A DNA stretch of 64,000 nucleotides. Source: Arthrobacter sp. zg-Y1171 (GTDB lineage Bacteria > Actinomycetota > Actinomycetes > Actinomycetales > Micrococcaceae). The stretch spans positions 558,001-622,000 of the forward strand of contig NZ_CP104264.1 in assembly GCF_025244845.1 (NCBI RefSeq), in the 5' to 3' direction. Position 1 is the first letter of the stretch. Every line of letters starts with the position of its first letter. The notes below the pieces were generated by a model that ran no database searches, was not told the DNA's origin, and saw only the letters and a program-made list of their open reading frames with translations. The translations under genes were made by a program, and so were the position numbers. Of the stretch, positions 1 to 9,135 are shown one piece after another.

Positions 1-2
1 CC

Positions 3-245
3 GAGAGCCTGCTGGCAGTGGACTCCAGCGGCAACCGCCAGCCGTTGGCAGCGCTGTACCGCACCGCTGACCTGCGCGCCGCTGTGGCTTCCCTGGCCGC
101 GGAGGGTCTAGCGAACAAGTCGATGAAGGCGTTGCTTGCTAGGGTGCAATGGAGGGGTGTTGATGTTCCCCCGACGAGTACAGCCGATGTTGACACCTGG
201 AACGATGCACAAACCCTGGGTGTGAGCGCCGGGGACCTGCCGTAG
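3..245 (+). CDS. mobA: Molybdenum cofactor guanylyltransferase, C-terminal end (partial)
   Basis: This is the 3' end of a gene that enters from the left edge; the frame is open from base 3 and about 80 residues remain. The segment PLAALYRT, then a basic helix containing KSMKALL, then DVDTWNDAQTLG matches the C-terminal end of MobA-type nucleotidyltransferases, which attach GMP to molybdopterin in the cytoplasm. The GTG at base 18 is internal and not a start. The catalytic N-terminal half is outside the window, so the assignment rests on this tail and on the neighbours: a DUF6457 gene, moeA and fdhD follow on the same strand. A generic NTP-transferase of the same fold is the alternative. Confidence 0.7.
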   Translation, partial: ESLLAVDSSGNRQPLAALYRTADLRAAVASLAAEGLANKSMKALLARVQWRGVDVPPTSTADVDTWNDAQTLGVSAGDLP

Positions 246-281
246 CACCGGGCGGTCCCCAAGCGAAACGAAGGAGCACGA

Positions 282-566
282 ATGGCAAGCCAGCAGGAAC
301 AACTCGAGGCGTGGAGCGGCAGGCTGCTGCAGGCACTGGAACTCGAGGGCACACCGGTGGATGTCTCCGCTGTCCTCGATCTGGCTGCAGCCGCTGCGCA
401 CAGCGTGGTGCGGCCTGCCGCCCCGCTGACCACCTTCATTGTCGGGTACGCGGCTGGCCTCGCCGCCGGCAGCGGCCAGGCCGACGACGGCGTCGCCATG
501 CGTTCGGCCATGGCCGTAGCCACGGAACAATGCCGGAACGCCGCAACGGAAGGAGACGCCCAATGA
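282..566 (+). CDS. DUF6457 small protein of the molybdopterin cluster
   Basis: A 94-residue, Ala-rich, probably helical cytoplasmic protein with no signal peptide. It resembles the DUF6457 proteins found beside molybdopterin genes in actinobacteria; no biochemical role is known to me. The start has a good ribosome binding site (AAGGAG, 6 nt upstream). The stop overlaps the moeA start (ATGA), so the two are translationally coupled. The sequence VVRPAAPLTTFIVGYAAGLAAG forms one hydrophobic helix too weak to call a membrane anchor. Its place between mobA and moeA suggests an accessory role in cofactor synthesis, which is inference only. Confidence 0.75.
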   Translation: MASQQEQLEAWSGRLLQALELEGTPVDVSAVLDLAAAAAHSVVRPAAPLTTFIVGYAAGLAAGSGQADDGVAMRSAMAVATEQCRNAATEGDAQ

Positions 567-1858
567 GCGAACATCCCGCACCCGTTATCCTGCCGGCCCA
601 GCCCAATGCGTCCTGGGCGCAGGCCCGCCACGCCGCCTACGCAGCGGCCCGTCCGCTGCCGTATGAGACGGTGCCTTTGGACGAGGCACTCGGCCGGATC
701 CTGGCCCTCGAAACCACTGCCCTGCAACCGGTGCCGCATTACGCCTCCGCCGCGATGGACGGATGGGTTGTTGCCGGGCCGCCGCCGTGGACTGTCATGA
801 CCCATGAGGAACCCGAGGTGGAACGCTGGCAGATCCACCGCGAATCGGGACGCCGCGCGCTCCAGCCGGGCGAGGCCGTGGAAATCCTCACCGGCGGGCT
901 TATCCCCGAAGGCGCCGAAGCCGTGCTGCGCTCCGAAAGCGGCAGCGTGTCGGCCACAACGCCGCCGCAGCTGACGCTCAGCGACCGCGCCAAGGAATCC
1001 GAACCGCGCGCCGGCGAACATATCCGCCCGGCCGGAGAAGAGGCGGCAGCGGGGGAGACCACCATCCCTGCGGGCAAGATGCTTAACCCGGCCCATATTG
1101 CACTGGCTGCCGTGTGCGGACATGACACCCTGCCGGTGCTGCGTTCCCCGCGCGTGTCCCTGCTGCTGACCGGGGACGAAGTCATCGAAGCCGGCCTGCC
1201 CGAGCCCGGACAGGTCCGGGACACCTTCGGACCCCAGCTGCCGCAGCTGATCACGATGCTGGGCGGACGCATCGACGTCGTCCGGCGCCTGCCGGACCGG
1301 CTGGAGGACGTGGTGGCGGCGCTGAGCAGCGAAGCCACGGACGAACTCTCCATCGCAATGTCTTCCGGCGACGTCCTCGTCACTACCGGCGGCACCGGAC
1401 GTTCCGACGCGGATCACCTGCGCCGGGCCTTGGAAGAGGTCGAGGCTGAACTCCTCATTGACGGAATCGCGATGCGTCCGGGCCATCCCACCATGCTGGC
1501 CCGGTTGCAGGACGGCCGCCTGCTGGTAGCGCTGCCCGGCAACCCGCTGGCCGCGATGATGGCGGTCTTCACCATCGTCCAACCGCTGCTGGACGGACTC
1601 CGCGGGGCACCGATTTCCCGTGAACGGCATGTCCTGGCCGGCGTGGATCTGGAACCATTGCCCGGACGGACCCGGCTGGTTCCCTGCAGCATCCAGGAAG
1701 ACCGGGCCATGCCGTCGCCGTATTTCCGCTCCGGAATGCTCCGCGGACTGGCCGAGGCGGACGCCGTTATGGTGGTGCCGCCGGAGGGCTGCATCAGGGA
1801 CCAGGCCGTGATGGCGCTGCCCCTGCCGTGGCAGGTCAACCGCGCACCGTCCGGATAA
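563..1858 (+). CDS. moeA: Molybdopterin molybdotransferase MoeA
   Basis: A 431-residue cytoplasmic enzyme that inserts molybdate into adenylylated molybdopterin, the last common step of molybdenum cofactor synthesis. The family order is visible: an N-terminal MoeA_N region with SAMDGWVV near residue 75, the MoCF-binding core with TTGGTGRSD near residue 275 and LPGNPLAAM near residue 325, and a beta-barrel C-terminal domain. An upstream in-frame extension exists, but the ATG at 563 overlaps the DUF6457 stop as ATGA and gives the normal family length, so it was chosen. The loop around residues 130-160 is Glu/Pro-rich and a little longer than in E. coli. It lies in the Moco cluster with mobA and fdhD. 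Confidence 0.95.
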   Translation: MSEHPAPVILPAQPNASWAQARHAAYAAARPLPYETVPLDEALGRILALETTALQPVPHYASAAMDGWVVAGPPPWTVMTHEEPEVERWQIHRESGRRALQPGEAVEILTGGLIPEGAEAVLRSESGSVSATTPPQLTLSDRAKESEPRAGEHIRPAGEEAAAGETTIPAGKMLNPAHIALAAVCGHDTLPVLRSPRVSLLLTGDEVIEAGLPEPGQVRDTFGPQLPQLITMLGGRIDVVRRLPDRLEDVVAALSSEATDELSIAMSSGDVLVTTGGTGRSDADHLRRALEEVEAELLIDGIAMRPGHPTMLARLQDGRLLVALPGNPLAAMMAVFTIVQPLLDGLRGAPISRERHVLAGVDLEPLPGRTRLVPCSIQEDRAMPSPYFRSGMLRGLAEADAVMVVPPEGCIRDQAVMALPLPWQVNRAPSG

Positions 1859-1948
1859 GCCCGCACACCGGTAAAGCCGGAGCGGGACAACCCGGGGACC
1901 CCCGGCCACCCGGAGCCAGAGTCAATGCACTAAAGACAGGGAGACACC

Positions 1949-2794
1949 ATGGGACGGGTTACCCAGCGAGGGCGGGTCACACGCTTCCGGTTGGACGGGA
2001 ACGTCAGCCGGCGGGATGACGTATTGGCGGGGGAAGAACCGCTGGAAATCCGGGTGATGGGTAAGTCCTTCACCGTCACCATGCGGACCCCCGGCGATGA
2101 CTTTGACCTGGTGGCCGGATTCCTGGTCTCGGAAGGGGTGATCTGGGATCCGGCCCAGCTCATCAGCCTGCGGTACTGCGCCGGAGTGGATGACGAAGGC
2201 AAGCAGACCTTCAATGTGGTGGATGTCCAGCTCCGGCCCGGTACCCCGCTCCCTGACACCGGGATGGAACGGCACGTCTATACGTCCAGCTCCTGCGGCA
2301 TCTGCGGAACGGCTTCCATCGAGGCCGTCCGTAAGTCCTCGCACTTCGATCCGTCCTCCGACGGCGTGCGTCTCCCGCTGGACATGCTGGCTGCCCTGCC
2401 GGACCGGCTGCGCGAAGGCCAGAAAGTCTTCGACCGGACCGGGGGCGTCCATGCGGCGGGTCTTTTCAACGCCGACGGCGAGCTGTTGTGCCTGCGCGAG
2501 GACGTTGGCCGGCACAATGCGGTGGACAAGGTGGTGGGGTGGGCACTGCGTGCCGGGATGCTTCCGCTGCGCGGCATGGTGCTGCAGGTATCCGGACGGG
2601 CGTCCTTCGAGCTGGTCCAAAAGGCCCAGCTGGCGGGTATTCCGGTACTTGCCGCCGTCAGTGCACCGTCCGCGCTTTCCGTGGATCTGGCCAAGGACGC
2701 CGGCCTGACGCTGATCGGATTCAGCCGCGGTACGTCCCTGAACTGCTATTCCGCGCCGGAACGGATCCTGGCTGCGGCCCCCGCACCCGTCTAG
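1949..2794 (+). CDS. fdhD: Formate dehydrogenase accessory sulfurtransferase FdhD
   Basis: A 281-residue cytoplasmic protein that delivers sulfur from a cysteine desulfurase to the molybdenum centre of formate dehydrogenase. The conserved SCGICG motif supplies the two cysteines C116 and C119. RTPGDDFDLVAGFLVSEG near residue 50 and LCLREDVGRHNAVDKV near residue 180 are family signatures. The ATG follows a GGGAGA ribosome binding site. It lies 90 nt after moeA on the same strand, consistent with a molybdoenzyme maturation cluster. No formate dehydrogenase structural gene is in the window, so the client lies elsewhere, probably to the left. Confidence 0.96.
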   Translation: MGRVTQRGRVTRFRLDGNVSRRDDVLAGEEPLEIRVMGKSFTVTMRTPGDDFDLVAGFLVSEGVIWDPAQLISLRYCAGVDDEGKQTFNVVDVQLRPGTPLPDTGMERHVYTSSSCGICGTASIEAVRKSSHFDPSSDGVRLPLDMLAALPDRLREGQKVFDRTGGVHAAGLFNADGELLCLREDVGRHNAVDKVVGWALRAGMLPLRGMVLQVSGRASFELVQKAQLAGIPVLAAVSAPSALSVDLAKDAGLTLIGFSRGTSLNCYSAPERILAAAPAPV

Positions 2795-2811
2795 CCGGGG
2801 CCGTCCGGGCC

Positions 2812-4524
2812 CTAGCGGGCGGCTGGAAGCTGGACCGTTGCCGTGGTGCCCTCGCCCACCTTGGAAGCAATCCCCAGTTCGCCGCCGTGCTGAAGCACAA
2901 TGTCCTGGACGATGGCCAGCCCCAGGCCGGTACCGGGAATGGCAGCGGAGGTGGCGTTGGAGGCACGGAAGAAACGCCGGAACAGGTTGGGCAGGTCCCC
3001 TTCCGGGATGCCGATTCCGGTGTCGCGGATCTGTACCCGCACGCCGGGGCCGGCGCCGTCCGGCTGGACCAGGGCGGCACTGATCTGCACGGTTCCGCCG
3101 GCCGGCGTGAACTTCACGGCGTTGGAGCAGAGATTGGTGAAGACCTGCTCCAGCTGGGCGCGGTCTCCGTCAACCAGCAAGGGGTCGGTACCCAGCTCCA
3201 ACCGCAGGTCCAGGCTGCTGGCCCCGGCGGCCGGTGCCAGTGAGGCGGCAACGGCGCGCAGGAGTTCTTCCAGGTCCACTTCCTCCACCTCGAGGTTGAT
3301 CTCGTCCGCATCCTGCCGGGAGATGGTCAGCAGATCGCTGATCAGCTGGTTGAGTCGAACGGCGTTGCGGCCAACGATTTTGAGCATCTGCGCGACGTCG
3401 TCCGGGATGTCTCCGCCGGAGCCGTCCAGGATGAGGTCCAGGTAGCCCGTGATCGAGGTCAGCGGTGTCCGCAGTTCGTGGTTGACCGTGGCCACGAAAT
3501 CAGTCTTCGCCTGGTCCAGGTCCCGTTGGCGTTTGAGTACCATCCGCTGAGCGGTAATGAGGTTGCCCTGCACGAGGCCGTGCGCCAGGTTGCCGCTGAC
3601 ATGCTGGATCAGGGAGATCTCCGTGCTCGTCCAGTCCCGCGGGGCACCCTCGCCGGCAAGCCAGAGCAGCCCGAAAGCCTTGTCCCCGTGGCCGAGCGGC
3701 ACAATCACGGAGGTGCGCAGCCCGGCAGCCCGGGATTCCGCGCTTATCGGTACCGGCTCATCGGCGGGCTGGCCATGGTCTTCCACGGCCATTCCCCGGC
3801 CCCGCTCCCAGAGCATTTCGGCCAGCTCGCCCGCGGTATGTGCGTTCAGCGCGGGAATGCCTCCGGAGGTTTCCTCGCGGCTCCACGCCAGTGCCAGTTC
3901 CGGAACGCGCTCATCCGGGAAAGTCACCAGCAGTACATGGTCCGCTTCGAAGGTGGCTCCGAGTCCGTGAACCACTACCTCGGCCATTTGCTGCGGATCA
4001 TTAGTGGCCCGGATGGCGGCGGAAATACGGCGTGTGTCCTCCCGCAGCCGCGACGTGGCGGCCCGCCGGTCCCTGCGCGCCCGGGCGGTGGCCAGGATGA
4101 GGTTGATCCGGCGTGCCAGGTCCTCGGGGTCCACCGGGCTGGCCACGAAGTCGGCGATGCCCAGGTCGACCATCAATTCCATGTCCAGCCCGGCTTCGCC
4201 TGCCACGAGGATGACCGGCAGCTTGGTCATGGCCGGTTCGTGCCGGAGGCGCTTGAGCATGTCCATTCCGACGACTTGGCGGATCGTGGAATCCACCACC
4301 GCCAACACCGGGGAGCCGGCGCGTGCAGCTTCCATGGCCTCGTCCAGGTCCAGCACGGGGACTGTATCCAAGCCCGCTGCGGAGAGAATTCCGGCCACGA
4401 CGGAGAAGACCTCGGGTTGTTCAACGGCAACCAGCGCCGTGGGGCGCGGCTGTGCGCCGTGAGTGTTGCCCTCCGAAGAGGCGTCGCCCGTGGGGGCGGC
4501 GAAGGGTTTGAGTGCCGGGGGCAT
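2812..4524 (-). CDS. Hybrid sensor kinase: degenerate receiver, GAF, HisKA, HATPase
   Basis: A 570-residue soluble histidine kinase without membrane segments. Residues about 28-145 have a receiver fold with a possible phosphoacceptor D78 (VLAVVDS). The usual acidic pair is reduced to E35, and the conserved Lys before Pro is Ser (S129-P130), so the receiver may not switch normally. Residues about 165-320 look like a GAF sensor. HisKA follows with H349 in NHELRTPLTS. The C-terminal ATPase has the N box (SNAVKF), DTGIGIP and GTGLGL. There is no response-regulator output gene next to it. It is convergent with fdhD (17 nt apart) and divergent from the ABC exporter. The ligand is unknown. Confidence 0.9.
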   Translation of the reverse strand: MPPALKPFAAPTGDASSEGNTHGAQPRPTALVAVEQPEVFSVVAGILSAAGLDTVPVLDLDEAMEAARAGSPVLAVVDSTIRQVVGMDMLKRLRHEPAMTKLPVILVAGEAGLDMELMVDLGIADFVASPVDPEDLARRINLILATARARRDRRAATSRLREDTRRISAAIRATNDPQQMAEVVVHGLGATFEADHVLLVTFPDERVPELALAWSREETSGGIPALNAHTAGELAEMLWERGRGMAVEDHGQPADEPVPISAESRAAGLRTSVIVPLGHGDKAFGLLWLAGEGAPRDWTSTEISLIQHVSGNLAHGLVQGNLITAQRMVLKRQRDLDQAKTDFVATVNHELRTPLTSITGYLDLILDGSGGDIPDDVAQMLKIVGRNAVRLNQLISDLLTISRQDADEINLEVEEVDLEELLRAVAASLAPAAGASSLDLRLELGTDPLLVDGDRAQLEQVFTNLCSNAVKFTPAGGTVQISAALVQPDGAGPGVRVQIRDTGIGIPEGDLPNLFRRFFRASNATSAAIPGTGLGLAIVQDIVLQHGGELGIASKVGEGTTATVQLPAAR

Positions 4525-4719
4525 TACGGCCTTTCGTCTGTGCCCGGTTCAGCTCCAGGGGCAGCGATTCGAAGTGTACCAGCGCCCGGAGCCAAACTTG
4601 TGACTTGATTCACTGCGTCCCCGGAACGGATTCCGCTGCGGTTTCAGCCACTAGCGATCGGCAGGGATCGGACTCCGGACGGGTTTAAGCTGGAACGTGC
4701 GGATATCGGAGGAACAGAC

Positions 4720-6615
4720 ATGAGCATGGAAGGCGCAGCGTGGGGTTCGCTGATGCAGATCTCCCGCGCCAAGGGCGTTGACGGCAAGATTTCACGGGAA
4801 ACCCTGAAGCGGATTGTCCGCTTTGCCGCTCCCTATCGGACGCGGCTCCTGGGCTTCGTTCTGCTGTCCGTGGTGGGCGCGTTCCTGGCCGTGGCGACCC
4901 CGGTCCTGGCCGGGCAGGTGGTCAACTCCATTGTGGCCGGCACGGCACCGGCCGTGGTGATCCGGCTGGCCCTGCTGATTGCCGCCGTCGCGGTGGCGGA
5001 CGCGGCAGTTTCCCTTGCCACGCGCTGGTTTTCCTCGCGCATCGGGGAAAGCGTCATCCTGGACCTGCGCACCGCGGTGTTCGACCACGTCCAGAAGATG
5101 CCCATTGCCTTCTTTACACGCACGCGCACGGGTGCGCTGGTCAGCCGGCTCAACAATGACGTCATCGGCGCCCAGCAGGCCTTCAGCGGGACCCTTTCCG
5201 GTGTGGTGAGCAACGTCGTCGCCCTGGTGCTGACCCTCATCGTGATGCTCGGAACCTCTTGGCAGGTGACCGTACTGGCCATGTTGCTGCTGCCGGTGTT
5301 CCTGCTGCCGGCACGGCGGATGGGCGGCCGGCTCGCCGCGCTCCGCCGGGAGGCTGCCAACCACAACGCGTCCATGGGTACGCAGATGACCGAGCGGTTC
5401 TCCGCACCCGGCGCCACCCTGGTCAAACTGTTCGGACGGCCCGACGCCGAGTCGAGCGAATTCGCGCTCCGTGCCTCCCGGGTGCGGGACATCGGCGTGA
5501 AGATGGCAATGATGCAGGCCGTCTTCGTGACGGCCCTGACCCTGGTATCCGCGCTGGCCCTGGCCCTGGTCTACGGGCTGGGCGGTTACCTGGCGCTGCA
5601 GGGCAACCTGAACACGGGCGACGTCGTGACCCTGGCGCTGCTGCTGACCCGGCTGTATGCGCCGCTGACCTCCCTGGCCAACGCCCGCGTGGAGATCATG
5701 AGCGCGGTAGTGAGCTTCGAGCGGGTCTTCGAAATCCTGGACCTTCGTCCCTTGATCCGTGAGAAGGAATCCCCGGCGCCGGTGCCGGCCGGACCGCTGA
5801 GCGTGGAGTTCGACGACGTCCGGTTTGCCTATCCCACCGCGGACAAAGTATCCCTCGCGTCGCTGGAAGAGGTGGCTGTCCTGGACACCCGCGGCGGAGA
5901 GGAAGTCCTGCACGGAGTGTCCTTCCGTGTTGAACCGGGGCAGACCGTCGCCCTGGTTGGAACCTCGGGAGCGGGCAAATCGACCATTGCGCAGCTGCTG
6001 GCACGGCTGTACGACGTCGATTCGGGTGCCGTGCGCTTCTCCGGTACGGATGTGCGGGACGTGAGTTTCGCCGGCATCCGGCAGGCGCTGGGCATGGTGA
6101 CCCAGGACGGGCACCTGTTCCACGAGACCATCCGGGCCAACCTGCTGCTGGCCAACCCCGAAGCCAGTGAAGAGGAAGTCTGGGATGCGCTGCGCCGGGC
6201 GCGGCTGGAGGATATGGTGCGGTCCCTGCCGGACGGGCTGGAAACGATGGTGGGGGAGCGCGGCTACCGGCTTTCCGGCGGGGAGCGCCAGCGGATGACC
6301 ATCGCGCGGCTGCTGCTGGCCCAGCCGCGGATCGTGATCCTGGACGAGGCCACCGCCGCTTTGGATTCCACGTCCGAGGCCGCTGTGCAGGCCGCCCTGG
6401 GCGAAGCGCTGCAGGGGCGGACCGCCGTCGTGATTGCGCACCGGCTCTCCACCATCCGCAATGCCGACCGGATCCTGGTTATCGAGGGCGGCCGGATCGC
6501 GGAACAGGGAACGCACGCGGAATTGCTGGCGCGGGACGGACGCTACGCGGAGCTGTACAACACCCAGTTCGCCGTGGCCCGGGACGAGGAACGGAACTCC
6601 GCGGACCTGTCCTGA
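4720..6615 (+). CDS. ABC-type exporter, fused permease and ATPase
   Basis: A 631-residue half-transporter that probably works as a homodimer in the cytoplasmic membrane. The N-terminal six-helix exporter domain (about residues 30-330) is followed by a nucleotide-binding domain with Walker A GTSGAGKST near 415, the signature LSGGERQRM near 518 and Walker B RIVILDEATAALD near 535; all catalytic motifs are intact. The ATG at 4720 has an AGGAGG-like ribosome binding site ending 6 nt upstream. The usual family length is about 580-630. The substrate cannot be read from sequence: lipids, drugs or peptides are all possible. It ends 3 nt before the convergent DeoR gene. Confidence 0.93.
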   Translation: MSMEGAAWGSLMQISRAKGVDGKISRETLKRIVRFAAPYRTRLLGFVLLSVVGAFLAVATPVLAGQVVNSIVAGTAPAVVIRLALLIAAVAVADAAVSLATRWFSSRIGESVILDLRTAVFDHVQKMPIAFFTRTRTGALVSRLNNDVIGAQQAFSGTLSGVVSNVVALVLTLIVMLGTSWQVTVLAMLLLPVFLLPARRMGGRLAALRREAANHNASMGTQMTERFSAPGATLVKLFGRPDAESSEFALRASRVRDIGVKMAMMQAVFVTALTLVSALALALVYGLGGYLALQGNLNTGDVVTLALLLTRLYAPLTSLANARVEIMSAVVSFERVFEILDLRPLIREKESPAPVPAGPLSVEFDDVRFAYPTADKVSLASLEEVAVLDTRGGEEVLHGVSFRVEPGQTVALVGTSGAGKSTIAQLLARLYDVDSGAVRFSGTDVRDVSFAGIRQALGMVTQDGHLFHETIRANLLLANPEASEEEVWDALRRARLEDMVRSLPDGLETMVGERGYRLSGGERQRMTIARLLLAQPRIVILDEATAALDSTSEAAVQAALGEALQGRTAVVIAHRLSTIRNADRILVIEGGRIAEQGTHAELLARDGRYAELYNTQFAVARDEERNSADLS

Positions 6616-6618
6616 TAG

Positions 6619-7422
6619 CTAGCTGATGTTGCTTTCCCTCGGCGCTACGAGGACCCGGGTGCCGCGGCTCTCGAAGGCAGCCTTGTCGCTGTCGGAGATA
6701 CCGCTGTCCGTGATCAGGTTGCTAAAGACGTATCCGCTGAGCGTGGCAAAGCTCCGGGTTCCGATTTTCGAGGAATCGGCGACGACGTAGGTTTCCGAGG
6801 CCCTCCGGGACATCAGCGAGTTCACGGCTGCTTCCCCTTCGTCGCTGACCGTCGGACCCACCTCGGCATCCAGGCCGTTGACCCCGACAAACGCGAGATC
6901 CAGCGCCACACGCTGCAGGATGACGTCGGTGTAGGGCCCAACCAGTTCATAGGAGCGCGGATTCACGACCCCGCCGGTCACCATGACCCGGATATTGGGG
7001 CGGACGACCAGCTGGACAGCGATGTTGATGGCGTTCGTGACCACGGTAAGGGTTGGCCGGTTTGACGGTTCCATGAGATCCCGCCGCATGCCCAGCGCCT
7101 GGGCGATGGCGGTGCTGGTGGTTCCCCCGCACAAGCCGATCACGGCACCCTTGGGCACCAAGGCGGACGCAGCCCGGGCTATGGCCTGCTTTTCAGCGGT
7201 ATGCTCGTCGCGCGAGTAGCGCGTGGGCAGGTCATAGGCGACTGCTTCCATGGTTGCCCCGCCCCGGGTCCGGCTCAAGAGCCGCTGGGCAGCGAGGCTG
7301 TCCAAGTCCCGCCGGGCAGTAGCCGGGGACACTTTGAGCGACACTACTATTTCCTCAACCTGCACGTGCCCGCGGGCGGCAAGGAGGTCGAGGATCGCGT
7401 TGAGCCGCTCGGTCTTCTCCAT
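6619..7422 (-). CDS. DeoR/GlpR-family transcriptional regulator
   Basis: A 267-residue cytoplasmic repressor-type protein. The N-terminal HTH (LLAARGHVQVEEIVVSLKVSPATARRDLDSL, read across residues 13-43) is typical of DeoR. The C-terminal DeoRC domain binds a phosphorylated sugar; the effector-pocket region GGTTSTAIA is present near residue 100. It is transcribed away from the sugar ABC importer that starts at 7887 and lies just downstream of a truncated aldolase gene, so it probably controls this sugar-uptake region. An inverted repeat at 7641-7680 is a candidate operator. Confidence 0.92.
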   Translation of the reverse strand: MEKTERLNAILDLLAARGHVQVEEIVVSLKVSPATARRDLDSLAAQRLLSRTRGGATMEAVAYDLPTRYSRDEHTAEKQAIARAASALVPKGAVIGLCGGTTSTAIAQALGMRRDLMEPSNRPTLTVVTNAINIAVQLVVRPNIRVMVTGGVVNPRSYELVGPYTDVILQRVALDLAFVGVNGLDAEVGPTVSDEGEAAVNSLMSRRASETYVVADSSKIGTRSFATLSGYVFSNLITDSGISDSDKAAFESRGTRVLVAPRESNIS

Positions 7423-7427
7423 CGGTT

Positions 7428-7598
7428 TCAGCCTAGGTCCGTAGGCTCGGCCCGGGAGAAGAGGGATGACAGCCGGGCCGCTTCGCAGACCAGCTCTTCA
7501 TCATCGGCATGGTCCGGATGCAGCACGTTTAAGCTCCCGCGGGCCGTTCCAGCCGCAGCAGCACGGTCCATTAGCGCACGTGTGGAGGTGAGGGTCAT
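7428..7598 (-). pseudogene. Truncated gene with class II aldolase-like N-terminus
   Basis: A 56-codon frame with a strong ribosome binding site (GGAGGAA, 7 nt before the ATG). The first 30 residues (MTLTSTRALMDRAAAAG, then GSLNV) follow the pattern of the N-terminus of class II fructose/tagatose-bisphosphate aldolases of the GatY/FbaA type. After residue 31 the resemblance stops, and an unrelated acidic-helical tail runs to a TGA 5 nt before the DeoR start. The full enzyme is about 280 residues, so this looks like the two ends left by a large internal deletion. A genuine small protein is the alternative. The homology was judged by eye over about 30 residues. Confidence 0.5.
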
Positions 7599-7640
7599 CG
7601 GAGTTCCTCCCCGTTGGACGAAAGTTGGTCAATGATGGGC

Positions 7641-7680
7641 TCTGATTGAAGTTGCTGTCTATAGATCAGAACCAATCAGA
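7641..7680. promoter_or_regulatory. Inverted repeat, candidate DeoR operator
   Basis: TCTGATTG at 7641-7648 is repeated inverted as CAATCAGA at 7673-7680. It lies in the AT-richer gap between the minus-strand aldolase remnant/DeoR unit and the plus-strand sugar ABC operon. Binding by the DeoR protein is inferred from position only. Confidence 0.4.
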
Positions 7681-7886
7681 CAAAGATCCGAGCACGTCCT
7701 GCGGCGAACCCCTTGACGGGCCGGGGCCGGAAGGCCCAGTATCTTCCATCAACTGATGTTCGCTGATCGAATTACCCGTTTTGCTATCAAGTTCCATCAT
7801 CAGCCAAGGGTGCTCAGGCCGTCTGACGGCCCCGGCGTCGTGGCTCGGATTCGCGGCCCGGCCGTGACTGTCTGAAAGAGGATCCA

Positions 7887-9125
7887 ATGAAGAGCAACTT
7901 TCGAACCGGCATGATGGCCCTAGCCGCGGCGGGAGCGCTCACGGTGTCTTCCTGCGGTTTCGGGGGCAGCGGGGACTCGGGCGAGGAAGGCGGGGCTACT
8001 ACCCTGGACCTGCTTGTTCCCAGCTATTCCGACGGCACCAAGGCCCTCTGGGAAGGGGTCATCGAAGATTTCGAAGCCGCCAACGAGGACATCAGCGTGA
8101 ACCTGCAGGTGGAGTCCTGGGAAAACCTGGAATCGGTGCTGCAGACGAAAATCCAGGCCGGAGAGGCACCCGACATTTACAACGGCGGCGCATTTTCTGC
8201 TTTTGCGGATGAGGGGCTGCTCTATCCGGCGAACGAGGTGGCCTCGGAGGAGACCATCGCCGACTTCCAGGAGTCGTTCGCAGAAAACGAGATGCTCGAC
8301 GGTACCCAGTACGGCTTGCCGCTGATCGCTTCGGTGCGTGCCCTGTTCTACAACCAGGATCTGTTCGATGCTGCAGGCATCCAAGCCCCTCCCACCACCT
8401 GGGACGAGCTCCATGCAGCCGCCCAGGAGATTTCGGCCACCGGTGTTCCCGGGTACGGAATGCCGCTCGGCTCGGAAGAGGCACAGGGCGAAAGCCTCAT
8501 CTGGTTCGCCGGCAACGGCGGCGGTTTCGGGGACGAGTCGGAGATCGCGGTGAACACGCCCGAGAACCTCGAGGCAGCAGAGTTCATGAAGAAAATGATC
8601 TCCGACGGCGTCACCCAGCCGGATCCGGGCGCCACCCAGCGCACTCCGATGATCAACGTCTTCGCACAGGGGCAGATCGGGATGGTCTACGCCTTGCCGC
8701 AGACCGTTGGCCAGATTGAGGAAGAGAATCCGGACCTGAACTACGGGATTGCCAGCGTCCCCACCAACAGCGGCGAACCTTCCACCCTCGGGGTCGCGGA
8801 CCGCTTGATGGCTTTCAAGAACGATGAGGACAAGCAGGAGGCCATCAAGGCGTTTATGGACTTCTTCTACACCGAAGACAACTACGTGGACTGGGTGGAG
8901 ACTGAAGGTTTCCTGCCCACCACCAAGAGCGGATCCGAGGCGATGGGCTCGGACGAAAGCTTGAAGCCGTTCCTGGACATGCTGCCGACCGCCGAGTTCT
9001 ATCCGACCACCAACCCCGCCTGGAACGCGACCGACGGAGCGTTCAAGTCCCTTATGGGCCAGCTGGAGGACCAGGACGCACAGACAGTACTGGAGCAGAT
9101 CCAGTCCAAGGCCGACGCAGCCTGA
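7887..9125 (+). CDS. Carbohydrate ABC transporter substrate-binding lipoprotein
   Basis: A 412-residue extracellular solute-binding protein, family 1 (MalE-like). The signal peptide ends in a lipobox with C23 (LTVSSC), followed by a flexible Gly/Ser/Glu linker, so the mature protein is anchored by lipid to the outer face of the membrane. Family features include the early FEAANEDISVNLQ segment, GEAPDIYNGG and a C-terminal domain rich in aromatic residues. The ATG has an AAGAGG ribosome binding site. It is first in an operon with two permeases; a hairpin at 9136-9165 separates it from them. The specific sugar cannot be read from sequence. Confidence 0.93.
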   Translation: MKSNFRTGMMALAAAGALTVSSCGFGGSGDSGEEGGATTLDLLVPSYSDGTKALWEGVIEDFEAANEDISVNLQVESWENLESVLQTKIQAGEAPDIYNGGAFSAFADEGLLYPANEVASEETIADFQESFAENEMLDGTQYGLPLIASVRALFYNQDLFDAAGIQAPPTTWDELHAAAQEISATGVPGYGMPLGSEEAQGESLIWFAGNGGGFGDESEIAVNTPENLEAAEFMKKMISDGVTQPDPGATQRTPMINVFAQGQIGMVYALPQTVGQIEEENPDLNYGIASVPTNSGEPSTLGVADRLMAFKNDEDKQEAIKAFMDFFYTEDNYVDWVETEGFLPTTKSGSEAMGSDESLKPFLDMLPTAEFYPTTNPAWNATDGAFKSLMGQLEDQDAQTVLEQIQSKADAA

Positions 9126-9135
9126 CACCCGTCCC

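Noticed and set aside
4792..6516. 574-codon minus-strand frame opposite the ABC exporter
   Set aside because: His/Gln/Arg-rich shadow of the exporter gene.
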